Source of the DNA: Anaerorhabdus sp964386325
Lineage (GTDB): Bacteria; Bacillota_I; Bacilli_A; Erysipelotrichales; Erysipelotrichaceae
Length of the DNA stretch: 46,717 nt
NCBI GenBank assembly: GCA_964386325.1
Contig: CAYLQY010000018.1
Span: forward strand, 1-46,717
Reading direction: 5' to 3'
Below the pieces are notes generated by a model, which worked only from the letters and a program-made list of their open reading frames with translations, was not told where the DNA came from and ran no database searches. The position numbers and the translations under genes are program-made. Shown in pieces: positions 34,386-42,885 of this stretch. Position 1 is the stretch's first letter. Each line of letters opens with the position of its first letter.

Positions 34386-36619
34386 TACCTACTATCTTCT
34401 TCCCAATCAACATCAAGCATATCACGTTGTCTAACAAGTAAATTAAAAGATTCAGTAAAAATTCTTTCTTCATCTTTTGTTAGATTTGACTCGACCTTGA
34501 CTAAATTATTATTCGTTTTATATCGATAATCAGAGTGCTTATCCAATGGTAAACTTGTGGTCATCATATATCCACTATCATTGAAATTAAATTCATAAAC
34601 GGTAAGTGGTATTTTAGTTGTATCATTTCCTACCGATAGATAAATCCATAATTTGCTTGTATTCATATCATATGAAACGCAAACCTTTTCATCCAATATA
34701 TCCTGAATTCTAATTATGGTATTATTAGAATTTTCTAGTCTATATTCACGATATCCATCCACAATAACAGCTTCTAGTTTTTGATCATCTAATTGTTTTG
34801 AGTACGAATCACTAAAAACTTCAATTGTTTTTTCTAGTTGAAATTTATTATTCTCATTATAGACAACTTTATCTACACTTATCTTCGCACTTTTTATAGG
34901 ACTATATGTTGAAAACTCTAATGTACTTAATCGCGTATCCAATTCATCAATAAGTGCTGGATTTAGTTTATAGACACCGATATATTCATAATCATTCTCT
35001 TTTATATTACATTCTCGAAGTAAATCATCATTCACTTTATATCCAAAAGACTTAATATCTTTCGCAATACCATCGACTAAAATTTCAATACCTACTCCTA
35101 ACTCATCCACCATTTCTGAATATTCCGCCAGATAAGAAAGTTCAACATCGGATTCACTATTGACTGTTGCGATAATACAAGTATTAATTGCTTTATTCAT
35201 ATTTTCTTCATTATATTTTAACCCTTTATAAATGAAATCAAATTTTCCTTTAAATCCATATAATGCAATCTCTTGTGTGTCTTCGTAATAGATTTTGTAT
35301 TCAGAATTAGAAAAATAAATCCTATCGTATTTTTCGTTCTGCAGATAATCGCTATTTCCTTTTATTATGATCATCTTAATATCAATAGGCTTCTTATTTT
35401 CATTTAAGTATGAAAGTGTAAATGTCACATTTTCCTCTTTTAATGTGCTATCCATGTCAACATTACTTAGTGTAAGACCACTCTTTTTATCGATTGAAAA
35501 CTGCAGTTCATTGAAGAAGGTATATATTGTTTGATTGTTTTTGTCACTGACAGAAACTACATTATTAATTTTTTCAAATTTTACACAAGACACCAGTGAA
35601 GCAACAAGAATAATCGATAGTAATGATATAAAAATTATCTTCACTCCTTTTGCTTTTCTTGAAGTATCTGTCAACAAACTAAATCGCTCTTTTATTGTTT
35701 TTTTATCGCCATTGAAACTCGTGGTTAAAAGATTTGGTTTCTTCACTACATTGGATCGCAATATTGTAAGTATTGTATTCCCATATTCTTTTCTAAATGC
35801 TGGTGAAGCATCTTTCAAAATGATTTCATCACATGAGAATTCAATATCTTTATCCGCTTCCTTAAACATTATATGGACAAGTGGATTAAACCAGTGGATA
35901 CATTTTGCCAGCAATAATCCTAATTTAAATAGTAAATCATGTCGCTTATAATGAATGAATTCATGTTCAAGTATTATTCGCTGTTGATTATCAGGTAGTG
36001 AAGAGTCTGTGATGATAATAATAGGTTTCAAAAATCTCATCACCATTGGACTTGATAGTTGTGAATTTTCATAAAGCTGAATCGATGCATGACTTTGATA
36101 TTTAGTTAATATTTCATTCATTAAGTAATGAGTATTTTCCTTACAAGTAGTATTTGTTTTCTTAACTTTCTTTGCATAATAAATATACTTGCTACTATGA
36201 AAAAGAAAAGAGATTACGCATCCAATTAACCAAATTATACCTAAACACTCCCATGATGAAAGTGATTGATTTATTGATGATTCTTGGTTATTTACAACTG
36301 GTGAATTATTCTCAGTTGGATATGAGTCTATCTTTGGTTGATTTTCTTGTGACGTTGGTGTAACTCGTTTCGTTTCAGAATTTAATTGTTGAATAGGTAA
36401 AACAATTGCTTGTTGATAAGTGGGTACTTCGATTTGAATTGCTTTAGGAAATGAAATATTAAAAGGTAAAAGTAAGCGCACCATAATGAACATCCATATG
36501 AAATAACGTACAACAACTCCATATCTTTTTTTAAAGAGTGGTTTTAAAAGGAGCATTGCTAAAATAACAATCGCCATTGTTATCGATACTTCAATGAGCA
36601 TACTAAGTAATTTCTCCAT
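34385..36619 (-). CDS. M56 family (BlaR1-like) membrane metallopeptidase sensor, 744 aa
   Basis: Membrane peptidase part (about 1-345): helices near 7-27, 38-55, 125-142, 230-250 and 327-345, zinc site HEFIH (219-223) and KDIEFSCDE (258-265). The loop at 60-125 is long and rich in Gln, Ser and Thr. The external part (346-744) has no visible penicillin-binding motifs and resembles the 433-residue lipoprotein. The last helix ends SLVSC (341-345), a lipobox-like sequence. The start at 36619 (MEKLLSMLIEV) follows GAGGAG; the longer frame from 36634 begins inside an operator box. Confidence 0.85.
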   Translation of the reverse strand: MEKLLSMLIEVSITMAIVILAMLLLKPLFKKRYGVVVRYFIWMFIMVRLLLPFNISFPKAIQIEVPTYQQAIVLPIQQLNSETKRVTPTSQENQPKIDSYPTENNSPVVNNQESSINQSLSSWECLGIIWLIGCVISFLFHSSKYIYYAKKVKKTNTTCKENTHYLMNEILTKYQSHASIQLYENSQLSSPMVMRFLKPIIIITDSSLPDNQQRIILEHEFIHYKRHDLLFKLGLLLAKCIHWFNPLVHIMFKEADKDIEFSCDEIILKDASPAFRKEYGNTILTILRSNVVKKPNLLTTSFNGDKKTIKERFSLLTDTSRKAKGVKIIFISLLSIILVASLVSCVKFEKINNVVSVSDKNNQTIYTFFNELQFSIDKKSGLTLSNVDMDSTLKEENVTFTLSYLNENKKPIDIKMIIIKGNSDYLQNEKYDRIYFSNSEYKIYYEDTQEIALYGFKGKFDFIYKGLKYNEENMNKAINTCIIATVNSESDVELSYLAEYSEMVDELGVGIEILVDGIAKDIKSFGYKVNDDLLRECNIKENDYEYIGVYKLNPALIDELDTRLSTLEFSTYSPIKSAKISVDKVVYNENNKFQLEKTIEVFSDSYSKQLDDQKLEAVIVDGYREYRLENSNNTIIRIQDILDEKVCVSYDMNTSKLWIYLSVGNDTTKIPLTVYEFNFNDSGYMMTTSLPLDKHSDYRYKTNNNLVKVESNLTKDEERIFTESFNLLVRQRDMLDVDWEEDSR

Positions 36620-36631
36620 AAGTTCTCTCCT

Positions 36632-36683
36632 CACTTACACTTGTCGGTAACTAAACGATACACCTTTCACCTACAACTGTCAA
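36632..36683 (-). promoter_or_regulatory. promoter with two BlaI-like boxes (first operon)
   Basis: Minus strand TTGACA (36678-36683), 17-base spacer, TATCGT (36655-36660). Box 1 TTGACAGTTGTAGGTG (36668-36683) covers the -35; box 2 CCGACAAGTGTAAGTG (36632-36647) lies near the start site. Same plan as 33927-33975. Confidence 0.7.
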
Positions 36684-36701
36684 TGTACATAACAAAAAAA
36701 A

Positions 36702-36719
36702 CAAGAATTTTCATTCTTG
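36702..36719 (-). terminator. terminator after DUF1275 gene
   Basis: Minus strand CAAGAAT-GAAA-ATTCTTG followed by eight T. It includes the stop codon. Confidence 0.88.
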
Positions 36720-37403
36720 CTTTGATTGTAACCCTTTTTCTTTATCATAAAACATGCTGATAAAACCTACTATTAAAATCATTGAACAAATAAAGATTGC
36801 GTATTGTCCTAAATATTTTATACATATACTTCCAAGTATTGCACCAAGGACAAAAAATAGAATTACTACTAGATAGAGCCAACCCTTTTCAATCGCATCT
36901 TTCTCTTTTGTATATGCGTACTCACAAATCCATTCCGTTGCATATCTGAGATTTCCAACGCACATTGTTGTTGCTGCTCCAAGTCCACGTATCTTTTTAA
37001 AACTTTCTATTTGAAGTCCACACACTAGTGAAATTAAACTATTAGCGATCAAATTAAAATCTTGTGGTAAAAATCCTACAAGAAGTAAAATCATCGCCTC
37101 TGTCACGATTGCAATTTGTCTCCAATGAATACTTTTTCGCTCTTTTAGTTTTCTTCTTACAATATCCGCAAGTGCTACCCCTATTGAAAAGGCAATGATT
37201 GGTGTTAAATATTTAATTGTATTTCCCCATTGTCCTTCAAAGATGTTTATTCCCAATAAAAGAATATTTCCAGTTTGAGCATTGGCAAAAACTTTACCTC
37301 GGAATAAATATGAATAAGCATCCATAAATCCACCACTAAGCGTTAACAGTAATCCTAGACTTAAAGAGTCTGAAACTTGCGAAGAACGTTTCAAGCGATT
37401 CAC
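36711..37403 (-). CDS. DUF1275 (YoaK-type) membrane protein
   Basis: A 230-residue protein with about six membrane helices and the family landmarks GGFMDAYSYLFRGKVFANAQTGNILLLG near the N-terminus (residues 24-52) and SFKKIRGLGAATTMCVGNLR in the middle. The family is widespread and its biochemical role is not established. It follows fthC by 13 bases, in the same transcript. Ends with TGA inside its terminator. Confidence 0.88.
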   Translation of the reverse strand: MNRLKRSSQVSDSLSLGLLLTLSGGFMDAYSYLFRGKVFANAQTGNILLLGINIFEGQWGNTIKYLTPIIAFSIGVALADIVRRKLKERKSIHWRQIAIVTEAMILLLVGFLPQDFNLIANSLISLVCGLQIESFKKIRGLGAATTMCVGNLRYATEWICEYAYTKEKDAIEKGWLYLVVILFFVLGAILGSICIKYLGQYAIFICSMILIVGFISMFYDKEKGLQSKQE

Positions 37404-37416
37404 TTCTTTTCTATAC

Positions 37417-37947
37417 CTAAAACTCTGAATATTCTGTAAGAATCTTCGTCATTGGAACATCATGTACTGAACAAATGAAATTTTCAACTTGTTGACATGC
37501 ATATGCAATACCTACAAAATCACATTGTATTTTATCTAAGACTGAATCATAATAACCTTTACCATATCCAATACGATGTTTGAGTGAATCAAAACCAACC
37601 ATTGGAATAATCATAATTTCTATTTTTGAGAAATCAAATTCATCACTTGATTTTGGTTCCAACAAACCAAATACACCCGGTTCTAAATCATCCATTGATT
37701 TTATTTCAACGAAAATAATTGTTTTTTTAACAACCTTAGGCACTACTACAGTTTTACCTTGGCTTAAACAAGTTTGAATTAAATCATGGGTTTCTACTTC
37801 ATCACCTTTACTTACATAAAGTCCGATAACTTGCTTATCTTTGATTTCATCAAGCACACGAAGTGCAATGACACGACTTTTATCACTTTTTTCAGGGCAC
37901 TCTTTACGTTTTTTAAGTGCCAATGTTCTCAATTCATTTTTTTCCAT
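37417..37947 (-). CDS. 5-formyltetrahydrofolate cyclo-ligase
   Basis: The enzyme (FthC/YgfA) converts 5-formyl-THF to 5,10-methenyl-THF with ATP, returning a stored folate to use. The 176-residue protein has the basic N-terminal LALKKRKEC segment, GLYVSKGDEVETHDLI, IPMVGFDSLKHRIGYGKGYYD (the ATP and folate signature, near 115-135) and a C-terminal strand. First gene of a two-gene transcript with the DUF1275 gene; the promoter is at 37970-37978. Confidence 0.93.
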   Translation of the reverse strand: MEKNELRTLALKKRKECPEKSDKSRVIALRVLDEIKDKQVIGLYVSKGDEVETHDLIQTCLSQGKTVVVPKVVKKTIIFVEIKSMDDLEPGVFGLLEPKSSDEFDFSKIEIMIIPMVGFDSLKHRIGYGKGYYDSVLDKIQCDFVGIAYACQQVENFICSVHDVPMTKILTEYSEF

Positions 37948-37969
37948 TAGAATACCTCTTCTTGTATCT

Positions 37970-37978
37970 ATTATAGCA
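37970..37978 (-). promoter_or_regulatory. fthC promoter, extended -10
   Basis: TGCTATAAT on the minus strand, 23 bases before the fthC ATG and directly after the suf terminator. Confidence 0.7.
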
Positions 37979-37987
37979 CGAAGTAAA

Positions 37988-38011
37988 GGACCAATCTTAA
38001 CCGATTGATCC
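37988..38011 (-). terminator. suf operon terminator
   Basis: Minus strand GGATCAATC pairs with GATTGGTCC (9 bp, one wobble), loop containing the sufB stop, followed by TTTACTT. The U tract is short. Confidence 0.65.
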
Positions 38012-39400
38012 TTCCATGTCTAATTTTAATAATTGATTTAATTCAACTGCATATTCCATTGGTAATTCTCTTGTGAATGGCTCTAAGAATCCCATTACAA
38101 TCATTTCTGTAGCTTGTGATTTTGTTAAACCACGAGACATTAAATAAAATAATTGTTCTTCTGATATTTTTGATACTGTTGCTTCATGTTCAAGTGTACT
38201 TGTACGATTTCTACTTGTATTTGTTGGAATCGTATCACTTGTTGATAACTTATCCAGAATCAATGTATCACATTCTACTTTTGATTTACTATATGCTGCT
38301 TGATTACCATGCATTACTAGACCACGATAGTTTACAGCTCCGCCTTTACGGGCTACTGATTTTGAAATAATCGTACTTGATGTATGGGGTGCTAGGTGAA
38401 TCATTTTAGCTCCTGCATCTTGTATTTGATTTTCACTGGCAACAGCAATTGAAATTGTCATACCACGAGCATATTCTCCCGCAAGTATACATGCTGGGTA
38501 TTTCATCGTGATATGTGAACCAATATTTCCATCAATCCATTCCATTGCACCATGAGCTTCAACCTTTGCACGTTTAGTCACAAGATTTAAGATATTACCT
38601 GACCAGTTTTGGACAGTAGAATAACGACATTTTGCCCCTTCTTCAACGAAAATTTCAACAACTGCCGCATGCAATGAATCTTTTGAATACGTAGGTGCTG
38701 TACAGCCTTCTACATAATGTAAATCAGCACCTTTATCAACAATAATACATGTACGTTCAAATTGTCCCATACGTTCTGTATTAATTCTGAAATAAGATTG
38801 TAATGGTTTATCTAACTTAACCCCTGGAGGTACATAAATAAATGACCCTCCTGACCATACCGCACTGTTTAGTGCCGCAAACTTATTATCAGCCGCTGAT
38901 ACAATTCTTCCAAAATATTTTCTAAATAAATCAGGATGTTCTTTAAGTGCTGTATCGGTATCTAAGAAGATAACACCTTTGTCTTCAACTTCTTTAAGCA
39001 TATTGTGGTAAACAACTTCTGATTCATATTGAGTGGATACCCCTGCCAAAAATTTCTGTTCAGCTTCAGGAATTCCTAAACGATCAAACGTATTTTTGAT
39101 TGTTTCAGGAACTTCTTCCCACTTTGTTTCTTTCTCATTACTTGGACGAATATAATACGTATAATCATCAAAATTAAGTGATTCTAAACTCGGTCCCCAT
39201 GTTTGCATAGGCATTCTTTCAAAAATTTCAAAAGCCTTTAAACGCAATTCTAACATCCATTCAGGTTCATTCTTTATCTTTGATATTTCACGAACCGTGT
39301 CAACAGTTAGACCTTTTTTTGTTTTATAGACACTGACATCTTCATCACTAAACCCATATTTATACTCATCCTGTGTTTTTAGTACATCATCTTGAGTCAT
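37997..39400 (-). CDS. sufB: Fe-S cluster assembly scaffold SufB
   Basis: SufB is the main scaffold of the SufBCD complex on which Fe-S clusters are built. The 467-residue protein has the N-terminal region ending EPEWMLELRLKAFEIF, a right-handed beta-helix core with FIYVPPGVKLDKPLQSYFRIN, and the C-terminal helices with RGLTKSQATEMIVMGFLEPF. It is the last gene of sufCDSUB and overlaps the sufU stop by one base (TAATG). Confidence 0.96.
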   Translation of the reverse strand: MTQDDVLKTQDEYKYGFSDEDVSVYKTKKGLTVDTVREISKIKNEPEWMLELRLKAFEIFERMPMQTWGPSLESLNFDDYTYYIRPSNEKETKWEEVPETIKNTFDRLGIPEAEQKFLAGVSTQYESEVVYHNMLKEVEDKGVIFLDTDTALKEHPDLFRKYFGRIVSAADNKFAALNSAVWSGGSFIYVPPGVKLDKPLQSYFRINTERMGQFERTCIIVDKGADLHYVEGCTAPTYSKDSLHAAVVEIFVEEGAKCRYSTVQNWSGNILNLVTKRAKVEAHGAMEWIDGNIGSHITMKYPACILAGEYARGMTISIAVASENQIQDAGAKMIHLAPHTSSTIISKSVARKGGAVNYRGLVMHGNQAAYSKSKVECDTLILDKLSTSDTIPTNTSRNRTSTLEHEATVSKISEEQLFYLMSRGLTKSQATEMIVMGFLEPFTRELPMEYAVELNQLLKLDMEGSIG

Positions 39401-39846
39401 TATTTTTTATTCTCACTTTCATCAATCATTTGGCGGATTGCTTTCCAACCAATGGTTGCACAATTAATGCGATTAGCTTGTTTAGAAACTCCTTTAAGAG
39501 CTACTGCTTCTTGCAATATCTCTGAGTCATACTCTTTTTCATTAATCATCGCATAATAGTTTTCAATAATTTGATTTGCTTCTTCAATACTTTTTCCAAT
39601 AAGTAATTCGCTCATCATCGATGTAGAAGCTGTTGAAATCGTACATCCAATACCATCAAAACAAATATCTTCAATCGTATTTCCATGTATCTTCGCCTGT
39701 ACTGTAATATCATCAATACATGAATCTGATGCCATATGCACTGAAGCATATGAATCATCTTCTTTTAATTTATGATTACGAGGATATTGATAATGGTCCA
39801 TGATTAGTTCACGTAATACTGCTGGATCATCTAATAATGAATTCAT
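39400..39846 (-). CDS. sufU: Zn-dependent sulfurtransferase SufU
   Basis: SufU takes persulfide sulfur from SufS in Gram-positive SUF systems. The 148 residues include LIMDHYQYPRNH, the metal ligands Cys43 and Asp45 (SCIDD), Cys68 (GCTIS) and Cys129 (NCATIGW). The usual Gly between the first Cys and Asp is Ile here; the ligands themselves are kept. The insert typical of SufU as against IscU is present (about 90-118). It lies between sufS and sufB. Confidence 0.93.
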   Translation of the reverse strand: MNSLLDDPAVLRELIMDHYQYPRNHKLKEDDSYASVHMASDSCIDDITVQAKIHGNTIEDICFDGIGCTISTASTSMMSELLIGKSIEEANQIIENYYAMINEKEYDSEILQEAVALKGVSKQANRINCATIGWKAIRQMIDESENKK

Positions 39847-39859
39847 TTTAATCCTCCCT

Positions 39860-41086
39860 CTAGAAAAACAAGCCTACACAGTTTTCAACTGTGATATCTT
39901 TGCATGTTTCAATAAACTTATCTACTTCTTCTTTTGTATTATAGAAATAAAATGATGAACGAATAGTTTCAGATGCTTTTATAAGTTCAATCAATATTTT
40001 TGCACAATGATTACCTGATCTAACTGCAATTCCTTTTGAACTTAAATAACTAGCAGCATCTTGTGCAAATACACCATTTACATTAAACGTAAGAATTCCA
40101 GTAGATGCATGTGGATTAAAGAATGTAATATTTGTTAGTTCTTGTAATTTCTCTGATGCATACACTCTTAACTCATGTTCATATTTATAGATATTTTCCA
40201 TACCGATGCTTTGTAAATATTCAACTGCTGCTTTAAGACCAAGTACCGCTTCAATTGCCGGAGTTCCTGATTCAAATTTATAAGGTGCATCTTTTAATAA
40301 AATGTTTCCACAAATATCAAATCGAGCATTACTTCCACCACCCAACATAAATGGATCAGTAAGTTGAAGTAAATCATAGCGTCCATAAAGAACACCAATG
40401 CCCGTCGGAGCACACATTTTATGTCCACTGAACGCTAAGAAATCCACACCCCATTTTTTAACATCACATGGCACATGAGGAACAGATTGCGCACCATCAC
40501 AGACAACAATTGCACCATGTTCATGAGCAATTCTAGTAATTTCTTCAATTGGTTGTAGATAACCAAGTACATTGGATACATTCGCCATTGCCACTACCTT
40601 AACATTTGGAAATGCTTCGATTGTTTTTTTGAATGCTTCAATTGTCATCTCACCTTGATCTGTTAATGGAATATATTCAATGGTTGTACCCACTTCTTCA
40701 CACACTTTAAACCAAGGTAAAATATTCGATGCATGTTCTGCCTCTGTAGAAAGAATAACATCACCCTTTTTTAAAAATTTACGTCCATACCCATATGCAA
40801 CTAAATTTAATGACATACTTGCACCTGATGTAAAGACAATTTCTTTTGATTCAGCATTTATAAATTTCGCAACAGTTTCTCTTGCATCTTCGTATTCTTT
40901 AGAAACTTGATACGATAAATCATAATCGCCACGATGAACATTTACACTTTCATTTACATAGTAGTTATTGACTGCGTCAATAACGCATTGTGGTTTAAAT
41001 GTAGTAGCCGCATTATCAAGATAAATTACATTCGGATTATTTTTAAACATTGGAAAATCTTCTCTGATTTTCATTACATCAAACAT
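39860..41086 (-). CDS. sufS: cysteine desulfurase SufS
   Basis: SufS removes sulfur from cysteine, leaving alanine and a protein persulfide for SufU. The 408-residue PLP enzyme has YLDNAATTFKP at the start, His119 and Asp197 for the cofactor, the PLP Lys223 in FSGHKMCAPTGIG, and the active Cys361 in VRSGNHCAK (RxGxHCA of group II). The start overlaps the sufD end by 13 bases and is supported by AAGGTG eight bases upstream. Confidence 0.95.
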   Translation of the reverse strand: MFDVMKIREDFPMFKNNPNVIYLDNAATTFKPQCVIDAVNNYYVNESVNVHRGDYDLSYQVSKEYEDARETVAKFINAESKEIVFTSGASMSLNLVAYGYGRKFLKKGDVILSTEAEHASNILPWFKVCEEVGTTIEYIPLTDQGEMTIEAFKKTIEAFPNVKVVAMANVSNVLGYLQPIEEITRIAHEHGAIVVCDGAQSVPHVPCDVKKWGVDFLAFSGHKMCAPTGIGVLYGRYDLLQLTDPFMLGGGSNARFDICGNILLKDAPYKFESGTPAIEAVLGLKAAVEYLQSIGMENIYKYEHELRVYASEKLQELTNITFFNPHASTGILTFNVNGVFAQDAASYLSSKGIAVRSGNHCAKILIELIKASETIRSSFYFYNTKEEVDKFIETCKDITVENCVGLFF

Positions 41087-41886
41087 GATTCAGTCACCTT
41101 ACTTTCTATGACATTTGTTAATACTTCTTTTAATTCTTCATTTTGTATAAAACCTGTAATTGGCATTAAGTATCCAATTGTAATTAAATTCATAACTTGT
41201 TTTTCATTTAATCCACGAGATTGTAGATAAACCATTTGATTTTCATCAATTTGACCAACACTTGTTGCATGGCTTGCTTCTACATCATTTTCATCAATTA
41301 ATAACATAGGAATGATGGTTGCGTTTTGACTTTCATCAATTGTTAATGCGCGTGATGTTTGATGTGATTTAGAACCATGCGCTCCTTTAACAATCTTACC
41401 TGTTGCGGTTAATACATAATCAGCATCTTGGAGCACAACACTATAGTTTTCCATTTGTCCTTCAGTATATGGTGCATCTGATGAACATGTGATTGTCATA
41501 TGTTTTTTATTTTGACAAAGAGTTGCACTCTTAATTGTTGCCTTTGCACCCTCTTCTTCTAAGCTAACATGACTTGTTCTTCTAACATCTGCTGCATTAC
41601 ATTCGCCATAAGCCAAGTCTAATGTTCCATTTTTCTTCACAATATATTTTTCTTCAAAGTTAATCGGTTCAATTGCATTGTTCCAAACAAGCAATGTTAA
41701 TCCAGCATTTTCTAATACTGTAACATTAAACTTTAAATCTAAACCTTGTTTAACATTCAAATAAATACTTGAATGACCATCACACACGATGTCGATTGTT
41801 AATGGATCAAGGGTATCAACAATCCATTCTTCATAACCATCTTGAATGATTTGATTAACCTTCCCACCTACATCGAATAATTTCAT
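41074..41886 (-). CDS. sufD: Fe-S cluster assembly protein SufD
   Basis: SufD pairs with SufB on the SufC ATPase dimer. The protein has 270 residues, rather short (most are 350-440), lacking much of the N-terminal helical region, but keeps the beta-helix and the C-terminal segment DVEASHATSVGQIDENQMVYLQSRGL-type motif (about 200-230) with the His that aligns with the cluster-binding site. Its ATG overlaps the sufC TGA by four bases. Confidence 0.9.
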   Translation of the reverse strand: MKLFDVGGKVNQIIQDGYEEWIVDTLDPLTIDIVCDGHSSIYLNVKQGLDLKFNVTVLENAGLTLLVWNNAIEPINFEEKYIVKKNGTLDLAYGECNAADVRRTSHVSLEEEGAKATIKSATLCQNKKHMTITCSSDAPYTEGQMENYSVVLQDADYVLTATGKIVKGAHGSKSHQTSRALTIDESQNATIIPMLLIDENDVEASHATSVGQIDENQMVYLQSRGLNEKQVMNLITIGYLMPITGFIQNEELKEVLTNVIESKVTESCLM

Positions 41887-42710
41887 ACTATTTTACCTTT
41901 ACTTGATGCAGCGCAAGAACCAAGAGAGAAAGCCATTTGCTTTTTATCTTCCTCAACTGGTTGAAGATCTAATTCTTTGTATAACCAATCATACCCTTCA
42001 GTATCAATTTTAGTTACTAATTCATCTGCACCTTCAATGACGATTTTTCCATTTACAAGTACATGGGCATGTGTTGGTTTTAATAATTGATAAAAACGTT
42101 CATAGTGCGAAACTACAATTAAACCTAAGTCCGTATTTTTTTGCATATCGACAACACTGTTTGCGACAATTTTAAGAGCATCAACATCTAAACCACTATC
42201 AATTTCATCTAACATTGCAATAGATGGTTTTAATAGTTTCATTTGAACTATTTCATTACGTTTCTTTTCACCACCAGAAAAACCCTCATTCAAAAAGCGA
42301 TGAGCCAAGTCTGGTTTCATTTCTAAATCCTTAATCGTCTTTTCCATTTCTTTTATAAAAGAAAATAAAGGCATTGGTGATTCTCTACGAGCATTTATTG
42401 CAGCTCTTAAGAAATCACTATTTGTAACTCCTGGTACTTCTTGTGGATATTGCATTGCTAAAAATAATCCAGCACGACTTCTTTCATCAATTGACATCGC
42501 TAAAACATCTTGTCCGTCTAACAAGATTTTCCCCTCAGTCACTGTATATTTTGGATGTCCCATGATTGCCGCAAGCAATGTACTTTTACCATTACCATTG
42601 GGTCCCATAAGAGCATGGATTTCATTTGATTTAATTACTAAAGACACTCCTTTAAGTATCTCTTTCCCCTCGATTTCGACGTGGAGATTCTCGATTTTCA
42701 ATTCTGCCAT
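41883..42710 (-). CDS. sufC: Fe-S assembly ATPase SufC
   Basis: SufC is the ABC-type ATPase of the SufBCD complex. The 275 residues show Walker A GPNGNGKSTL, the SufC-specific signature FSGGEKKRNEI, Walker B IAMLDEIDSGLD and the switch His in VVSHYERF. The C-terminal extension of about 25 residues past the usual end is mildly unusual. First gene of sufCDSUB, with an AAAGGTG site and a promoter at 42746-42754. Confidence 0.96.
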   Translation of the reverse strand: MAELKIENLHVEIEGKEILKGVSLVIKSNEIHALMGPNGNGKSTLLAAIMGHPKYTVTEGKILLDGQDVLAMSIDERSRAGLFLAMQYPQEVPGVTNSDFLRAAINARRESPMPLFSFIKEMEKTIKDLEMKPDLAHRFLNEGFSGGEKKRNEIVQMKLLKPSIAMLDEIDSGLDVDALKIVANSVVDMQKNTDLGLIVVSHYERFYQLLKPTHAHVLVNGKIVIEGADELVTKIDTEGYDWLYKELDLQPVEEDKKQMAFSLGSCAASSKGKIV

Positions 42711-42745
42711 TTAAATCACCTTTCTTTTTCTAAACTCTAAGCAAG

Positions 42746-42754
42746 ATTATAGCA
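42746..42754 (-). promoter_or_regulatory. suf operon promoter, extended -10
   Basis: TGCTATAAT on the minus strand, 36 bases before sufC; no strong -35. No obvious iron or SufR-like operator recognised. Confidence 0.7.
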
Positions 42755-42805
42755 TAATATCGCTTTTTTGTTGAAAAATACGCTTTTTGTGGCAAATTTT
42801 CATTG

Positions 42806-42824
42806 TTCAGATAAAATTCAGATA
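42806..42824 (+). promoter_or_regulatory. direct repeat, possible response-regulator site
   Basis: TTCAGATA occurs twice with an 11-base period (42806-42813 and 42817-42824), ending six bases before the -35 of the prsA-like gene. A hexamer-N5-hexamer repeat at this place is the usual form of an OmpR/CiaR-type activator site. Confidence 0.45.
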
Positions 42825-42830
42825 GATAAA

Positions 42831-42859
42831 TTGCAAAAAACATAGAAATACCCTATAAT
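42831..42859 (+). promoter_or_regulatory. promoter of the prsA-like genes
   Basis: TTGCAA (42831-42836), 17-base spacer, TATAAT (42854-42859), 26 bases before the ATG. Confidence 0.85.
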
Positions 42860-42885
42860 AATTAAGCGTTTCAAAGGAGGAAAAC

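Noticed and set aside
29880..36634. Classical beta-lactam resistance locus (blaR1-blaI-blaZ)
   Set aside because: No beta-lactamase or penicillin-binding-protein gene is present, and the sensors show no penicillin-binding motifs. Only the peptidase and repressor parts are BlaR1/BlaI-like.
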